Source: JANQPD01 sp963715655 (lineage in GTDB: Bacteria; Bacteroidota; Bacteroidia; Flavobacteriales; Schleiferiaceae). From it: a DNA stretch of 64,000 nucleotides. The DNA lies in contig OY970262.1 of assembly GCA_963715655.1 (NCBI GenBank), forward strand, positions 1,116,001 to 1,180,000. The letters are read 5' to 3'. The notes below the pieces were generated by a model that was not told the DNA's origin, did not search any database, and saw only the letters and a list, made by a program, of their open reading frames with translations. Shown here in pieces: positions 9,194 to 18,773 of the stretch (position 1 is the stretch's first letter; every line of letters begins with the position of its first letter). Both the position numbers and the translations under genes were made by a program.

Positions 9194-11527
9194 ATGAATA
9201 GTATAAAAAACGTTTTAGTTCTTCTGTTAGTTACAATTTTTTCGGCCTCTTCGTTTGCTCAAGAGTTGGGTAAGGTTAGAGGTTTTATATATGATAAATC
9301 TACTAGTGAACCCATTCCTTTTAGCAATATTGTGGTAAAAGGCACCACAATAGGTGCTGCTGCAAATGAAGATGGTTATTTTGTGCTGAACGATGTTCCA
9401 GTGGGTCAACAGGTGCTTACCATTAGTTTTTTGGGATATGAAAGCCAAGAAGAACAGGTTAGAATTACGCCAAACGGTGTTGCAGCTGTTAAGGTATATT
9501 TAAGTCAAAATTCAGAAATGCTAGCTGATGTAGTGGTAAATGCGGAACGCCAAGCAAGAGATACAAAGGTTTTAACGAGCGTGGTTTCACTTAGTCCTAA
9601 AGAAATTCAACAATTTAGTGTAGGTGGTGATGCGGATATTGTAAAAGCTTTACAAGTGTTGCCAGGCGTGGTTACCACCGGAGATCAAGGTGGGCAGCTA
9701 TACATTAGAGGAGGCGCGCCTATTCAAAACCTTATTTTATTAGATGGTATGATTTTGTACAATCCATTTCATAGCATTGGTTTTTTCTCTGTTTTTGATG
9801 CTGATATTATTCGTTCAGCCGATGTATATTCAGGAGGTTTTAGTGCCGAATACGGTAGCCGAAACAGCGCGGTGGTGGATATTCAAACCCGCGATGGAAA
9901 TCGTAAAAAACTAAGTGGAAAATTTACCGCCAGTACGTATAGCGCCAAAGCACTTATTGAAACCCCCATTGGCAAACCAAATGATAACGGACTTTCAGCC
10001 AGTTCTTTTTTAGTTTCAGCCAAAACATCTTATTTAGATCAAACCAGCTCCATTTTTTATCCTTACGTAGAAACCGAATATGATGGTTTGCCTTTTAGCT
10101 TTACTGATGTATATGCCAAGCTTTCTAGTCAAAGTGATAATGGCAGCCGTATTAGCGTTTTTGGTTTTTCTTTTGATGATGCAGTGCGTTTTGGAGGTAA
10201 CAACAGTATTAATTGGACAAACGTAGGGGCAGGAGCAGATTTCACCGTAATTCCACCCAGTAGTGCCGTTTTATTAGAGGGCGACATATCCTACAGCAGA
10301 TACGAAATTACGTCTATTGAAAATGGCGAAGCTCCAAAAGTATCTTCTATTGCTAGTTTTAATGGAGGTTTAGATTTCACTTACTTCTTGCGAAAAAATA
10401 ATGAACTGAAATATGGTTTGGAAGCAATAGGTTATACAACCTTTTTTAATCCAGGTGTAGGTATTATATCTGATGCACCAGAGCAAAGCACTACGGAGTT
10501 AGCCGGTTACGGAAAATATAAATATACCTATAGTAATCGCTTAATTATAGAGCCTAGCTTGCGTTTACACTACTACAGTAGCCTTAGTGAATTATCTTTT
10601 GAACCACGCATTGGTTTAAAATATAACATTACCCCAGAAATAAGATTTAAAGGCTCAGCCGGTTTGTATAGTCAAAACTTGGTTGCGGCCAATTCTGATA
10701 GAGATGTGGTAAATTTGTTTTATGGCTTTTTGAGCGGACCGGAGGAGGTAAATAACAGTTTTAGAGGAGAAGAATTAAACAGCAGATTGCAAAAAGCTGC
10801 GCATTATGTACTAGGATTTGAATTTGAGTTAACCAAAAACTTAACGGCCAATGTGGAGGCTTACCTCAAAGATTTTTCGCAAATAACCAATGCAAACCGT
10901 AATAAGTTATATGCAGATAGAGGAAATGCTCCGGATGGTACTGACCCTATTTTGTATGAAGATTTTATTGTAGAGCGTGGTGACGCCAGAGGCATTGATT
11001 TCTTAATAAATTATAGAAAAAACGGACTGAGTTTATGGGCGGTTTATTCGCTAAGTAAAGTAAGTAGAGACGATGGAATTATTGTGTATGCACCACAGTT
11101 TGACAGACGCCACAACGTAAATTTTGTAGGTAGCTATACATTTGGCAAGGATGATACTTGGGAGGCTAGCACGCGCTACAACTTTGGTTCAGGATTTCCA
11201 TTTACACCAACTCAATTATTTTACAGTGAGCAGTTATTTATAGATGACAACGGAACAGCTGATTTGGAATACGATTACACAAGAGAGAATGGTACGTTAG
11301 GCGTAGCCTTTGGTGATTTAAATAGCAACAGGTTACCAAATTACCATAGAGTAGATATTAGTATTTCTAAAAAATACCTTATTGGTGAGTATCAAAAATT
11401 AGAAATTAGTTTGGGCGCAACCAATATTTTCAACTATCAAAACATTTTTTACTACGATAGAATTGAAAACAAGCGTGTAGATCAATTACCTATTATGCCT
11501 ACGCTTAGTTTAGCCTATAGCTTTTAA
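9194..11527 (+). CDS. TonB-dependent receptor with carboxypeptidase-regulatory-like N-terminal domain
   Basis: The 777-residue protein has a signal peptide (cleavage after about SSFAQ), an N-terminal CarboxypepD_reg-like beta sandwich (GKVRGFIYDKSTSEPIPFSN), then a plug domain (LPGVVTTGDQGGQLYIRGGA, ILLDGMILYNPFHSIG) and a C-terminal 22-strand-type outer-membrane barrel ending in an aromatic residue (SLAYSF). It should import a substrate across the outer membrane using TonB energy. No SusD partner is adjacent, so it is unlikely to be a SusC-type glycan receptor. The ligand is unknown. Confidence 0.93.
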   Translation: MNSIKNVLVLLLVTIFSASSFAQELGKVRGFIYDKSTSEPIPFSNIVVKGTTIGAAANEDGYFVLNDVPVGQQVLTISFLGYESQEEQVRITPNGVAAVKVYLSQNSEMLADVVVNAERQARDTKVLTSVVSLSPKEIQQFSVGGDADIVKALQVLPGVVTTGDQGGQLYIRGGAPIQNLILLDGMILYNPFHSIGFFSVFDADIIRSADVYSGGFSAEYGSRNSAVVDIQTRDGNRKKLSGKFTASTYSAKALIETPIGKPNDNGLSASSFLVSAKTSYLDQTSSIFYPYVETEYDGLPFSFTDVYAKLSSQSDNGSRISVFGFSFDDAVRFGGNNSINWTNVGAGADFTVIPPSSAVLLEGDISYSRYEITSIENGEAPKVSSIASFNGGLDFTYFLRKNNELKYGLEAIGYTTFFNPGVGIISDAPEQSTTELAGYGKYKYTYSNRLIIEPSLRLHYYSSLSELSFEPRIGLKYNITPEIRFKGSAGLYSQNLVAANSDRDVVNLFYGFLSGPEEVNNSFRGEELNSRLQKAAHYVLGFEFELTKNLTANVEAYLKDFSQITNANRNKLYADRGNAPDGTDPILYEDFIVERGDARGIDFLINYRKNGLSLWAVYSLSKVSRDDGIIVYAPQFDRRHNVNFVGSYTFGKDDTWEASTRYNFGSGFPFTPTQLFYSEQLFIDDNGTADLEYDYTRENGTLGVAFGDLNSNRLPNYHRVDISISKKYLIGEYQKLEISLGATNIFNYQNIFYYDRIENKRVDQLPIMPTLSLAYSF

Positions 11528-11550
11528 AAATTGATTATTTAGTGGTATTA

Positions 11551-11590
11551 AAAAAAGCGTAAACTCTTTATAAAGTGCTTACGCTTTTTT
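11551..11590 (+). terminator. Intrinsic terminator between convergent genes
   Basis: A 12-bp stem (AAAAAAGCGTAA with TTACGCTTTTTT) separates the TonB receptor from the convergent glycosyltransferase. The symmetrical A and T tracts suggest it works in both directions. Confidence 0.85.
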
Positions 11591-11608
11591 TAGTTTAGAG
11601 ATGTTTCT

Positions 11609-12328
11609 TTAACGAAACAAATTGTATTTCACGATGCAGTATATTGCTCTAAAACCGTCTTTCCAGTTAATTTTTTTACCTTCTTCAAACGTACGTCCAT
11701 AGTAGCTAATGCCCACTTCATAAATCCTTATGTTAGGAATACGCGATATTTTGGCAGTAACTTCGGGCTCAAAACCAAAACGATTTTCTTGTAAGCGCAA
11801 GCTTTGGATATGATCTGTTCTAAATAACTTATAGCAAGTTTCCATATCCGTAAGGTTTAGGTTGCTAAGCATATTGCTTAAAAAGGTTAATACCTTATTT
11901 CCTATACTGTGCCAAAAGAATAAAATGCGGTGTGGGTTTCCGCCCATAAAGCGAGAACCATATACTACATCAGCGCTTCCATTTAAAATAGGCTTTAGTA
12001 AAATATTGTATTCCTCCGGGTCGTATTCTAAATCAGCATCTTGTATAATAGTGTACTCACCTTTGGCTTTTGCAATACCGGTGTGTAATGCTGCGCCCTT
12101 CCCTTTATTTATTTCGTGCTTGTAATAGCTAATGGTTAAATCAGGGTTATTTTTTTGATATGATAAAATGGCTTCTTCCGTGTTGTCGGTAGAACAGTCA
12201 TTTACCAAAATAACTTCTTTTTGAATATTGTTTTTTAGCGATACTGCCTTTACTCTGTCTAAAATTAGGTGAATGGTTCCACCTTCGTTATAGGCTGGTA
12301 TTACAATAGAAAGGGTAGTAAATGTCAT
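11609..12328 (-). CDS. Family 2 glycosyltransferase, polyprenyl-phosphate sugar transferase-like
   Basis: This 239-residue GT-A fold enzyme has LSIVIPAYNEGGTI at the N-terminus, VNDCSTDNTEE as the nucleotide-binding region and QDADLEYDPEEY as the DxD-type metal site. No C-terminal membrane segments are present, so it resembles soluble DPM1-type enzymes that make polyprenyl-phosphate-linked mannose or glucose. It lies just downstream of a GT39-like membrane transferase on the same strand. A plausible reading is that it makes the lipid-linked sugar the neighbour uses. Confidence 0.88.
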   Translation of the reverse strand: MTFTTLSIVIPAYNEGGTIHLILDRVKAVSLKNNIQKEVILVNDCSTDNTEEAILSYQKNNPDLTISYYKHEINKGKGAALHTGIAKAKGEYTIIQDADLEYDPEEYNILLKPILNGSADVVYGSRFMGGNPHRILFFWHSIGNKVLTFLSNMLSNLNLTDMETCYKLFRTDHIQSLRLQENRFGFEPEVTAKISRIPNIRIYEVGISYYGRTFEEGKKINWKDGFRAIYCIVKYNLFR

Positions 12329-12358
12329 TGCTTAAATCGGTAAAAGGCGGCAAATATA

Positions 12359-14140
12359 CTATTCTCCCTTTTTAATAGAAGGGTCATACAGTATGTCTAT
12401 TAATTTACCTTTTTCATATCGGGCTACCATAGAATCTCCATTATCATAATAAGTGGTTGCTAAGCCTTGTAGTTGATTGTTACTCCAAGTACCTTTTATG
12501 GTTCTATCAGAAAGCACAAATTCACCTTTTCCTTCTTTTAAGCTGCTTTGGTTTTCCATTACACGCCATTCGCCTGTGTACCCAATAGCACTATTGTAGG
12601 TAAGCAAATAGGTATCAGGGGCAGGATAATTTAAAAGCGTTTTAAAACGTTCAGGATTATTTTGCACTACGGGCACCAAGTAGCGTCCGGTGCTGCTGTA
12701 ACCAAGCCCATCTATTACCACATGAGTTACATTGTCATCTGCAAAGCCTTCTAATACAGCTTCTTGGTCAAAAGTGCTGGCGTAGCGTGTAGTTTTTCTG
12801 TTGGCAAACAGATAAAATAAGGTTGGCTTTCGGCAGCAAATAACTGCGTCTTCCGTGGTGTTTTTACCCACCCATTCGGCAATGTCAAAGTAATTTTTAA
12901 AACGAGCTTCATAACGCGCTTTAGACACTGTGTTTAACGCTTTAAGCTGAGGGAATAAAAATAGAAGTAAGATTAAAGGAATAAAAGGGCTAACGTTTAC
13001 TTCCATTTTTGTAGCCATTGTTTTTATAATATTATACACGCCAAACAGCATAAAAAACGTAAAAATGGGAATAAGAGGCAACACAAAGCGCACGCCAAAC
13101 CATACTTCAGGCCACAGTAATAAAATTCCAAACGTTCCTACACAGTACCAAATAAATAAATCGCGGTAACGTGGTAATTTTATAATTCCGAAAATAATTA
13201 TACCGAGTAGGAGCAATCCAAAAAACACTGCGCTGGTTTCTAAATCTCCTTGATAATCAATTTTAAAACCGGGAAAAAGCCCACTAGGCATTTCTTTACC
13301 TAAATACCTTCCAAGGTTTTCAAAAAAGCGAGAAAAAAGACTGCTAATGGTTAAAGTGCCTTCTTCTGGGCGGTACGGATTTACCATAAAAAGTTGATTT
13401 ATATAACCATTGCCTCCAATGCTTCGGCCACGTAAAAACCAAGGAATAGCCAAGCCAACAAAGCCGATTACATAAGCACCTAAATAAGCAAACCGCTTAC
13501 GAAATAAGAGGTATAAAATAATACCACCAATTAAAGCTAAGCCGGCTGTGCGGATATGATAGCCAAAAGAACTGAGTAATATTACAAAGTACAATTGTGG
13601 GTGCAGAAAAGGATTTTCCTGTTCTAGCGATTTTATAAACAGGTAAATTATGAGTAGAGAGAAAAACATATATGGTATTTCACTCATCATAATAGTGCTG
13701 TAAGAAAGTAAGTGCATGTTAAACAACATAAAAACAGCACCAACAAAAGCAATCTTTTCATTTCCTACAATATGCTTTATTAAAAAAAACATAATCCAAG
13801 AAGAACCAAGCAGGAAAAATCCATTTATCACCTTCAAAAAATTAATGCTATCAGAAAGTTGCATAAAAAATGCTAAAATAGCAGGGTAGCCCGGAGGGAA
13901 ATGATTATGAGCAGGATTTCCGGGCATGTGAATATTAGAATAACCTTGCCCTGAGCTTATGGATTTTCCAAGGATATAATAGCCGGCATTATCGCCCCCT
14001 AAATTGATTTTAGAGTCGAAAATGAAACTATATATTACCAAAAAAACAAGGGCTAAAAGCGCAGGATAAAGTATAGTAGCAAGTGTAACTTTCTTTTTAC
14101 CCTTTGCATTCGTTTTAGGTTTTACTGCGCTTTTTGTCAT
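12359..14140 (-). CDS. GT39-like multipass membrane glycosyltransferase with MORN-like C-terminal tail
   Basis: About 593 residues from the ATG at 14140 (MTKSAVKPKT). There are roughly ten or more hydrophobic segments. The first periplasmic loop contains GGDNAGYYILGKSISSGQGY and HFPPGYPAILAF, typical of the PMT/ArnT-like GT-C superfamily. A soluble domain follows the membrane region. The last 60 or so residues hold repeats resembling MORN units (GKGEFVLSDRTIKGTWSNN, YYDNGDSMVARYEKGKL), which is unusual for this family. It probably uses a polyprenyl-phosphate sugar, consistent with the family 2 transferase downstream. The acceptor is unknown. Confidence 0.8.
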   Translation of the reverse strand: MTKSAVKPKTNAKGKKKVTLATILYPALLALVFLVIYSFIFDSKINLGGDNAGYYILGKSISSGQGYSNIHMPGNPAHNHFPPGYPAILAFFMQLSDSINFLKVINGFFLLGSSWIMFFLIKHIVGNEKIAFVGAVFMLFNMHLLSYSTIMMSEIPYMFFSLLIIYLFIKSLEQENPFLHPQLYFVILLSSFGYHIRTAGLALIGGIILYLLFRKRFAYLGAYVIGFVGLAIPWFLRGRSIGGNGYINQLFMVNPYRPEEGTLTISSLFSRFFENLGRYLGKEMPSGLFPGFKIDYQGDLETSAVFFGLLLLGIIIFGIIKLPRYRDLFIWYCVGTFGILLLWPEVWFGVRFVLPLIPIFTFFMLFGVYNIIKTMATKMEVNVSPFIPLILLLFLFPQLKALNTVSKARYEARFKNYFDIAEWVGKNTTEDAVICCRKPTLFYLFANRKTTRYASTFDQEAVLEGFADDNVTHVVIDGLGYSSTGRYLVPVVQNNPERFKTLLNYPAPDTYLLTYNSAIGYTGEWRVMENQSSLKEGKGEFVLSDRTIKGTWSNNQLQGLATTYYDNGDSMVARYEKGKLIDILYDPSIKKGE

Positions 14141-14254
14141 ATAAATGTTACAAATAGAATATTGCAAACTTAGTTTTTACTTACCACGCATCAAAACAAA
14201 ATTTTTTGGTGTTAAATAAGTATAAAATAATTTATATCAGATAGTTAGAGTGGA

Positions 14255-14293
14255 AATAAAAAAAGTAGCTCTACTTTATGCAGAGCTACTTTC
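14255..14293 (-). terminator. Intrinsic terminator for the small T9SS gene
   Basis: On the minus strand the stem AAAGTAGCTCT/AGAGCTACTTT is followed by a run of T, just downstream of the stop of the gene at 14312. Confidence 0.85.
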
Positions 14294-14311
14294 ATCTAGT
14301 GTAAAAAAAAC

Positions 14312-14725
14312 CTATTGAATAGAGAGTTTCAATGTTTGGTCTTTTAACATGACTAAGTAAATGCCACTTCTTAGCTGGCTAATATCTATTTGTGTGCGCG
14401 TGTTATCTCCAAATTCTGTGGTGCATTTTAATACTACGTGTCCAACCAAATCATAAATACGAATAACTTGAGGATTACTAAACATAGGATGTGTAAGCAC
14501 CAAAACATCTTTTGCAGGATTAGGGGACATGCTAAAGGAAATTGCTTGGCGCTTTTTTAATTCCAATAATTGTGGAGGTATTTTAAAATCTTCGTCTTTA
14601 GGTTCTTTGTCGTAGCTTATTTTAGTTTCAGCCATTGTATTAGCCCGACTGGTTTGACCAAATGATATGGTTGAGAGTAAAAATACGCCAGCAAGAAAAG
14701 GAAGCGCTTTTTTTAAAATTTTCAT
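14312..14725 (-). CDS. Small secreted protein consisting mostly of a T9SS type A sorting domain
   Basis: The 137-residue protein has a signal peptide ending near SFGQ. About 45 polar residues of no recognised fold follow, and then a T9SS type A C-terminal domain (SFSMSPNPAKDVLVLTH, IYDLVGHVVL, LRSGIYLVMLKDQ). The cargo part is far shorter than in usual T9SS substrates, so the protein may be a bare surface peptide or a degraded remnant. It is divergent from the histidine kinase at 14865 and shares its upstream region, so the kinase-regulator pair may control it. Confidence 0.8.
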   Translation of the reverse strand: MKILKKALPFLAGVFLLSTISFGQTSRANTMAETKISYDKEPKDEDFKIPPQLLELKKRQAISFSMSPNPAKDVLVLTHPMFSNPQVIRIYDLVGHVVLKCTTEFGDNTRTQIDISQLRSGIYLVMLKDQTLKLSIQ

Positions 14726-14864
14726 TTGAATTGATTTTTAGTTTTTCACATTGTAAAGCTATCTTTTAGACAGGGTGGATATTCCCAAAGGTTGCCTAAC
14801 ACATGTTAAAATCTTGTTAAGCATACATAAAAGGCCTATTTGGTCGTTTACATTTGTGCTAAGC

Positions 14865-16400
14865 ATGAAATTAAAAAACACCAAAAACTCAAAGAGAATA
14901 AGCTGGCTTATCGCGTTGATGAGCCTTTCGCTATTAGGGGTAAGCGGCATTCAAGCCTATTGGATGGTAAATGCCTATTCTATTAAACAAGAAAAGTTTG
15001 ATAAGGAGGTAGCCGAAGCTTTAGGCGATGTATCTAAACGCTTGGGCACGTTAGAAACCATGAGTATGCTTATGAACACCCTAAATTTAGAACCTCTTTT
15101 TAGAGGGTCTTCTAACCCTTCAGATTTTTCACGCAGCATTACTGACTCCTCGGTGCGAATTAACGCCAGCAATGTAAAGGGCAATATGTTAAATTTTTCA
15201 TTTCAGGTAAATGGAGACACACTTTTTAAACTGAATAGCGGTGGCGGCCTTACATCAACCGACACTAATATGGTGGGTGAAGGAGTGAGCTATTTAACCT
15301 TAAGGCAAAAAGCGAGACAAATGGACTCCGTTTTTAAGGAGATGATTTTAATGAATCTTAAAAAAGGGTATGGCTTACAAAACCAACTGCTAAATGAACA
15401 CTTGGATAGCTTGATTGCCTTTGAACTTAAAGCCAGAGGAATTTATTTGAATTACAAGTATGCGGTAAAAACAAACGATGATTACACGCATGGCAGCGCT
15501 GATGGCATAAATGAAGCTAAAGCTTATAAATCAGCCTTGTTTTCAGAAAATGTATTAGCACCTAGTTTACTAATGGTTACGTTTCCGCACAAAGCTAATT
15601 ATTTGCTTAGCAGTATGTGGATTACCTTTTTAGTAAGCGTGCTTTTTACCATTGCTATGATGGTAACCTTTTACAAAACACTTAATTACTCTCTTCAGCA
15701 AAAACGTATAAATGAAATAAAATCTGATTTTATTAATAACATGACGCATGAGTTTAAAACGCCCATTGCTACTATTAATTTAGCTATTGATGCCCTTAAC
15801 AATCCGAAAGTAATTCATTCTCCCGAAAAAATTAAGCATTATAGTGGCGTAATAAAGCAGGAAAACGCACGCATGAATATGCAGGTAGAAAGCGTGCTAC
15901 GCATGGCGTTGATGGATAAAAAGGAACTTGAATTAAATTTTGAACCTGTACATATTACGGAATTGTTAGATGGCTGTGCCGATCATATAAAATTGAGTTT
16001 AGAAAACAGGGGTGGGCAGCTTCTAAAGTTTTACAACGATAGCGGGCTGACCATTAAAGCGGATAAAAATCATTTAGCCAATACGGTAATTAATTTGTTA
16101 GATAATGCTATAAAATATTCTTCTGAACCTCCGGTAATACGCTTAGTAACAGAAAGTAGCGATAGAATGCTCACCATAATAGTGGCAGATAAAGGGATTG
16201 GCATGAGCAAAGAAGAGCAAGTGAGAATTTTTGATCGTTTTTATCGCGTAAGCGGAGGAAATGTACACAATATAAAAGGGCACGGCTTGGGCTTAAGCTA
16301 TGCACGCGGAATAGTAGAGGCGCATGGTGGTAAAATAATTGTAGAAAGCGAAAAAGGCCACGGTAGCAAATTTTTAATTCAATTACCCGTTGTTCATTAA
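14865..16400 (+). CDS. Sensor histidine kinase
   Basis: About 511 residues from the ATG at 14865 (MKLKNTKNSKR). One membrane segment sits near residues 15-33, followed by a roughly 215-residue extracytoplasmic sensor region, a second membrane segment (WITFLVSVLFTIAMMVTFY), and then a HisKA domain with NNMTHEFKTP (phospho-acceptor histidine near residue 295). The HATPase domain follows, with NLLDNAIKYS (N box), VADKGIGMS (G1) and GHGLGLSYARG (G2). The sensor domain is not one I recognise. The response regulator follows 14 bp downstream, so the two form a two-component operon. Confidence 0.95.
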   Translation: MKLKNTKNSKRISWLIALMSLSLLGVSGIQAYWMVNAYSIKQEKFDKEVAEALGDVSKRLGTLETMSMLMNTLNLEPLFRGSSNPSDFSRSITDSSVRINASNVKGNMLNFSFQVNGDTLFKLNSGGGLTSTDTNMVGEGVSYLTLRQKARQMDSVFKEMILMNLKKGYGLQNQLLNEHLDSLIAFELKARGIYLNYKYAVKTNDDYTHGSADGINEAKAYKSALFSENVLAPSLLMVTFPHKANYLLSSMWITFLVSVLFTIAMMVTFYKTLNYSLQQKRINEIKSDFINNMTHEFKTPIATINLAIDALNNPKVIHSPEKIKHYSGVIKQENARMNMQVESVLRMALMDKKELELNFEPVHITELLDGCADHIKLSLENRGGQLLKFYNDSGLTIKADKNHLANTVINLLDNAIKYSSEPPVIRLVTESSDRMLTIIVADKGIGMSKEEQVRIFDRFYRVSGGNVHNIKGHGLGLSYARGIVEAHGGKIIVESEKGHGSKFLIQLPVVH

Positions 16401-16414
16401 CTAAAACTAACCAA

Positions 16415-17110
16415 ATGGAACACACCCATAAAATTTTATTAGCCGAAGATGATACCAACTTTGGTGCTGTATTAAAAGACTATTTAGAACTGCATGATTT
16501 TGATGTAACCTTAGCTAAAGATGGCGTACAGGGCATTATGGAGTTTAAAAAAATGGAGCCTGCTTTGTGTATTTTAGATGTAATGATGCCGCATAAAGAT
16601 GGTTTTACTTTGGCTAAAGAAATTAGGGAAATAGATATGGAAGTGCCCGTAATTTTTTTAACGGCAAAATCTATGAAACAGGATATTTTAAATGGTTATC
16701 AAATAGGTGCAGATGATTATTTAACTAAGCCTTTTGACAGTGAAGTGTTGCTGTATAAAATTAAGGCGCTGTTATCGCGCAGTCAAAGTTTGGCAGAAGC
16801 CGATGAACCAACGGTTATAAATATAGGGGTGTATAAGTTTGACATGGAAATGCGCAGGTTGCAAACCGGTAAAAAAGAAATAAAACTTTCGCCTAAAGAA
16901 AATGCCTTGCTAAAATTACTGATTAAGAATAAAAATCAATTGGTAAGCCGCTCAGAAGCTTTAAAGAAAATTTGGAAGGACGATAATTACTTTACAGGCC
17001 GCAGTATGGATGTGTACGTAGCAAAATTACGCAAGCATTTTAAAGATGATGAAAACTTAGCTATTGTAAATGTGCACAGCGAAGGATTTAGATTGGTAGA
17101 TAGAACTTAA
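16415..17110 (+). CDS. OmpR/PhoB-family response regulator
   Basis: The 231-residue protein has an N-terminal receiver domain with acidic residues LLAEDD, the phospho-acceptor aspartate near residue 55 in CILDVMMPHKDG, the conserved threonine in VIFLTAKS and the lysine in YLTKPFDSE. The C-terminal winged helix (LSPKENALLKLLI, SRSEALKKIW, RSMDVYVAKLRKHF) is of the trans_reg_C type. It is the cognate partner of the kinase directly upstream. Its TAA overlaps the stop codon of the convergent gene by three bases. Confidence 0.96.
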   Translation: MEHTHKILLAEDDTNFGAVLKDYLELHDFDVTLAKDGVQGIMEFKKMEPALCILDVMMPHKDGFTLAKEIREIDMEVPVIFLTAKSMKQDILNGYQIGADDYLTKPFDSEVLLYKIKALLSRSQSLAEADEPTVINIGVYKFDMEMRRLQTGKKEIKLSPKENALLKLLIKNKNQLVSRSEALKKIWKDDNYFTGRSMDVYVAKLRKHFKDDENLAIVNVHSEGFRLVDRT

Positions 17111-17562
17111 TCTGTTGCTAACACCTGCCAAGTGTGATCGGCTAATAAAGTTACTGTTGCCAAAAAATTTTTAAACGTTTTACTGTTACCCCATTCTTCG
17201 GGAGCAATCATAGATAGAATATATTCTTCTTTATGATTTTCATATAGATGGTATGTGTGGCTAATTTGCGGTGTAAAACTCATGCGTGCACTGTAAATAA
17301 TCTCCGAAATGCGCCTGCGTTCGCTCAGTTCATTCGCTTGCTCTGCCAATAAATCTATTTGTTTTTTTATTTGCGCCAATTGCATATCCGTTTGCTGCTC
17401 CATGGCTGCAAGCGCTTTACTTCTTATAACGCCCTGTTTGGTTGGTTTTATAACCGCACCACCTACCGTATGTGCATAGGGTAGGGTGCTTGGGTTTTGG
17501 GCAATTTTATCTACATCAATAGGATTTACAAAATCCTTCATATCCTTTGGTTCCTTCTTCAT
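17107..17562 (-). CDS. DUF2452 domain-containing protein
   Basis: This 151-residue cytosolic protein matches the DUF2452 family: NPSTLPYAHTVGGAVIKPTK near the N-terminus, a coiled-coil-like helix (MQLAQIKKQIDLLAEQANEL), then FTPQISHTYHLYE and LSMIAPEEWG. Its function is unknown. It lies 2 bp downstream of the DUF429-like gene on the same strand, so the two are probably cotranslated. Confidence 0.82.
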   Translation of the reverse strand: MKKEPKDMKDFVNPIDVDKIAQNPSTLPYAHTVGGAVIKPTKQGVIRSKALAAMEQQTDMQLAQIKKQIDLLAEQANELSERRRISEIIYSARMSFTPQISHTYHLYENHKEEYILSMIAPEEWGNSKTFKNFLATVTLLADHTWQVLATD

Positions 17563-17564
17563 TT

Positions 17565-18161
17565 CTATACCACAATTACACCTTCTTCATTTATACCATA
17601 GGTTACACTTTTGCCCTGCACATACCTTATGGCAGATAATAACGCGAGCAACGCATCAAAGTGGTGCCATGTTCCAATATCGTTTAAATTGATTTTATAA
17701 TCATCTTTAAGCTGTTTAGAAATGGCTTTTTTACAATCGGTTAAGCCCAAGCCACTGCCTTTGTAGCCACGTATTTTAAGCTTAAGCTGATGGGCTAATA
17801 CCTTCGGATACGTTTCTACCACTTCGCAATTTAAAGCCGTTAACTTATCCTTTAATTCCATTGCCCGTGCTACCATACCACCCAAAAACATGGGGCTCAT
17901 TGCTGTTAACTCCTTATCCGCTTGCCTAAAGTGATAATTATTACAACCTACAATTTTAGTGTAAATGCCGGGTAACGATAATGGGCAATCTAAAAAGATA
18001 AGATGCGGTTTAAAGTGTTTGGCAGCGTTTAATATAAATTCGTCAGCATCTACATTTTTATCTACCTGCATAAAAAGGATATCCTCTTCATCCTGCAAAA
18101 TGGAAATAACCGTGTTACCGGTGTATTTGCTGCCATAATCAATTCCAAATATTACGCTCAT
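17565..18161 (-). CDS. DUF429-like protein with RNase H-like fold
   Basis: The 198-residue protein begins MSVIFGIDYGSKYTGNTVIS, the ASKHA/RNase H-like first strand with a conserved aspartate. It continues with IFLDCPLSLP, a second acidic motif, and VVETYPKV. This pattern fits the DUF429 family of predicted nucleases. The acidic residues are in place for metal binding, but no activity can be assigned. It forms a tight pair with the DUF2452 gene. Confidence 0.75.
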   Translation of the reverse strand: MSVIFGIDYGSKYTGNTVISILQDEEDILFMQVDKNVDADEFILNAAKHFKPHLIFLDCPLSLPGIYTKIVGCNNYHFRQADKELTAMSPMFLGGMVARAMELKDKLTALNCEVVETYPKVLAHQLKLKIRGYKGSGLGLTDCKKAISKQLKDDYKINLNDIGTWHHFDALLALLSAIRYVQGKSVTYGINEEGVIVV

Positions 18162-18175
18162 AAAATTTTTTCTAC

Positions 18176-18631
18176 CTACAGTTTTCCAAATTTTTGCTCA
18201 ATAGCATTTTTTCTAAAAGCAAAAATTTCCTTTAACTTATTCTTAACCAATATTGGGTGTGCTAATCGGCCTAAAATACCCAAGGGTAATTGGTAATGTA
18301 CAATGTCAATCAATTCAGTGCCACCTTCAATTTCTTTAAAAAAATGTTGGTGGTGCCATATTGAATAAGGGCCGGTTAATTGATGATCTACAAAATACGC
18401 TCCATGCTCAATTGCTGTAATCTCTGTACTCCAATTTAATTTAATACCCAAAAGAGGCGCCACCGTATAACTAATTACCAAACCTTCATACATTTTTTCT
18501 GGTAACGTTCCTTTAAAGGAAAAGCCAATATCATCTGGCGTTACAGCCTGCAAGTTGGCAGGGTTACTAAAAAAGTTCCACGCTTCATTTTTTGAGATGG
18601 GCACACGCTGTGCTTGCTCAATCTTATACAT
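18176..18631 (-). CDS. SRPBCC-family ligand-binding protein
   Basis: This 151-residue START-like protein begins MYKIEQAQRVPISKNEAWNF with NPANLQAVTPDDIGF, the usual opening of the cell-division-inhibitor-like/polyketide-cyclase SRPBCC group. It has no signal peptide. Such proteins form a helix-grip pocket for a hydrophobic ligand, and the ligand is unknown here. It lies 14 bp upstream of the DUF429-like gene, so the three minus-strand genes from 18631 to 17107 probably form one operon. Confidence 0.82.
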   Translation of the reverse strand: MYKIEQAQRVPISKNEAWNFFSNPANLQAVTPDDIGFSFKGTLPEKMYEGLVISYTVAPLLGIKLNWSTEITAIEHGAYFVDHQLTGPYSIWHHQHFFKEIEGGTELIDIVHYQLPLGILGRLAHPILVKNKLKEIFAFRKNAIEQKFGKL

Positions 18632-18773
18632 ACTTTTTTCTATTTATTATAGGTGCAACGCGCTTAAACCGACCAATGTTTATTTTATGGCTAATTCATA
18701 TAAGGAGCTATTTAGGTATGGTAAATCAACTTAATAAGAGCAGCAAAAGTTGCGGTGAAGTACCTTTGGGCGT

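Noticed and set aside
14849..14856. TACATTTG promoter box in front of the histidine kinase gene
   Set aside because: The box fits TAnnTTTG but lies only about 8 bases before the ATG, and there is no -33 TTG at the right distance.
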